Of a DNA stretch of 64,000 nt, positions 63,791 through 64,000 are shown piece after piece. Position 1 is the first letter of the stretch. Each line of letters opens with the position of its first letter. The DNA comes from an uncultured Lachnospiraceae bacterium. Lineage in GTDB: Bacteria > Bacillota > Clostridia > Lachnospirales > Lachnospiraceae. Position numbers and translations under genes: made by a program. The stretch lies in contig CAMFDG010000002.1 of NCBI GenBank assembly GCA_945949045.1, positions 41,547-105,546 on the forward strand, written 5' to 3'. Under the pieces are notes generated by a model. The model saw only the letters and a list, made by a program, of their open reading frames with translations, did not search any database and had not been told where the DNA came from.

Positions 63791-64000
63791 ATGAAAAAAG
63801 AACGAAATCAGGCCCTTGATTTTTTAAAATTTCTGTTTATTGTCATGATCATGATCTTTCATGGGCGGAATTTTGCCGTGAAGGGAGACAATGTATGGTT
63901 CGCCGGAGGTGCCATCGGTGTTGACTTTTTCTTTCTCGTTTCCGGCTGCATGATGGCTGCCTCTGCTGCCAGAAGACCTGCGGAGGCCTCCCTGGGAGAA
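63791..64000 (+). CDS. Membrane acyltransferase 3 family protein (partial, runs off right edge)
   Basis: 70 residues are visible. MKKERNQALDFLKFLFIVMIMIFHGRNF carries the first membrane helix and the catalytic His of the acyltransferase-3 (OafA/OatA) family; GGAIGVDFFFLVSGCMMA is the second conserved segment. Such proteins O-acetylate wall polymers or capsule sugars. GAGGAG lies 11 bp before the ATG. Divergent neighbour of an LCP gene, consistent with wall-polymer work. Confidence 0.85.
   Translation, partial: MKKERNQALDFLKFLFIVMIMIFHGRNFAVKGDNVWFAGGAIGVDFFFLVSGCMMAASAARRPAEASLGE

Overview
This window looks like chromosomal DNA from a spore-forming, low-to-mid GC Clostridia, most likely a member of the Lachnospiraceae. 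The evidence is a complete spoIIAA-spoIIAB-sigF operon, a DapL-type lysine/peptidoglycan pathway, a valS T-box leader, a CIRCE-controlled clpB, two LytR-CpsA-Psr proteins, luxS with its partner nucleosidase, a FapA-type DUF342 protein, and a promoter matching the flagellar sigma-28 consensus. Family assignments were made by eye from motifs; no database search was run. Almost every gene is on the minus strand, so the map reads right to left. The exceptions are guaB with its CNNM/CBS neighbour, and an acyltransferase cut by the right edge. I see no rRNA, tRNA, CRISPR array or transposase.

Left part (1-15 kb): a peptide-modification type operon (circularly permuted ATP-grasp, alpha-E, transglutaminase-like, M14 peptidase cut by the left edge); a sensor kinase/response regulator pair; a sigma-28-type gene of unknown function; dapL; and a eukaryotic-type hisA - glnA - ANTAR regulator operon, divergent from guaB.

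15-21 kb: a compact, unusual Tad/Flp-like secretion or pilus operon. It has one ATPase, one double-length membrane platform protein, four tiny leaderless pilin-like peptides sharing an M-x-E-...-YG start, three membrane-anchored pseudopilin-like proteins and a secreted protein with a proline-rich repeat tail. This is the best candidate in the window for a poorly described system.

21-44 kb: aminotransferase, rarA, clpB, a noncoding array of 63-64 bp repeats, a chemoreceptor, an amino-acid ABC importer, the spoIIA operon, a zinc-ribbon/TPR membrane protein, fapA, valS with T-box, and a tetR-RND efflux operon with a perfect palindromic operator next to its promoter.

44-64 kb: a hairpin-rich noncoding stretch with one copy of a ~169 bp structured repeat (second copy, inverted, at 61 kb); a polysaccharide deacetylase; a decayed surface-protein locus that carries a duplicated piece of the deacetylase 5' end; the luxS/mtnN recycling pair; pepF, arcC, gtrA, htrA; and a cell-envelope precursor group (glmS, UDPGP-family pyrophosphorylase, LCP ligase, phosphoglucomutase, HAD phosphatase), followed by a secreted Ig-like protein and a second LCP protein.
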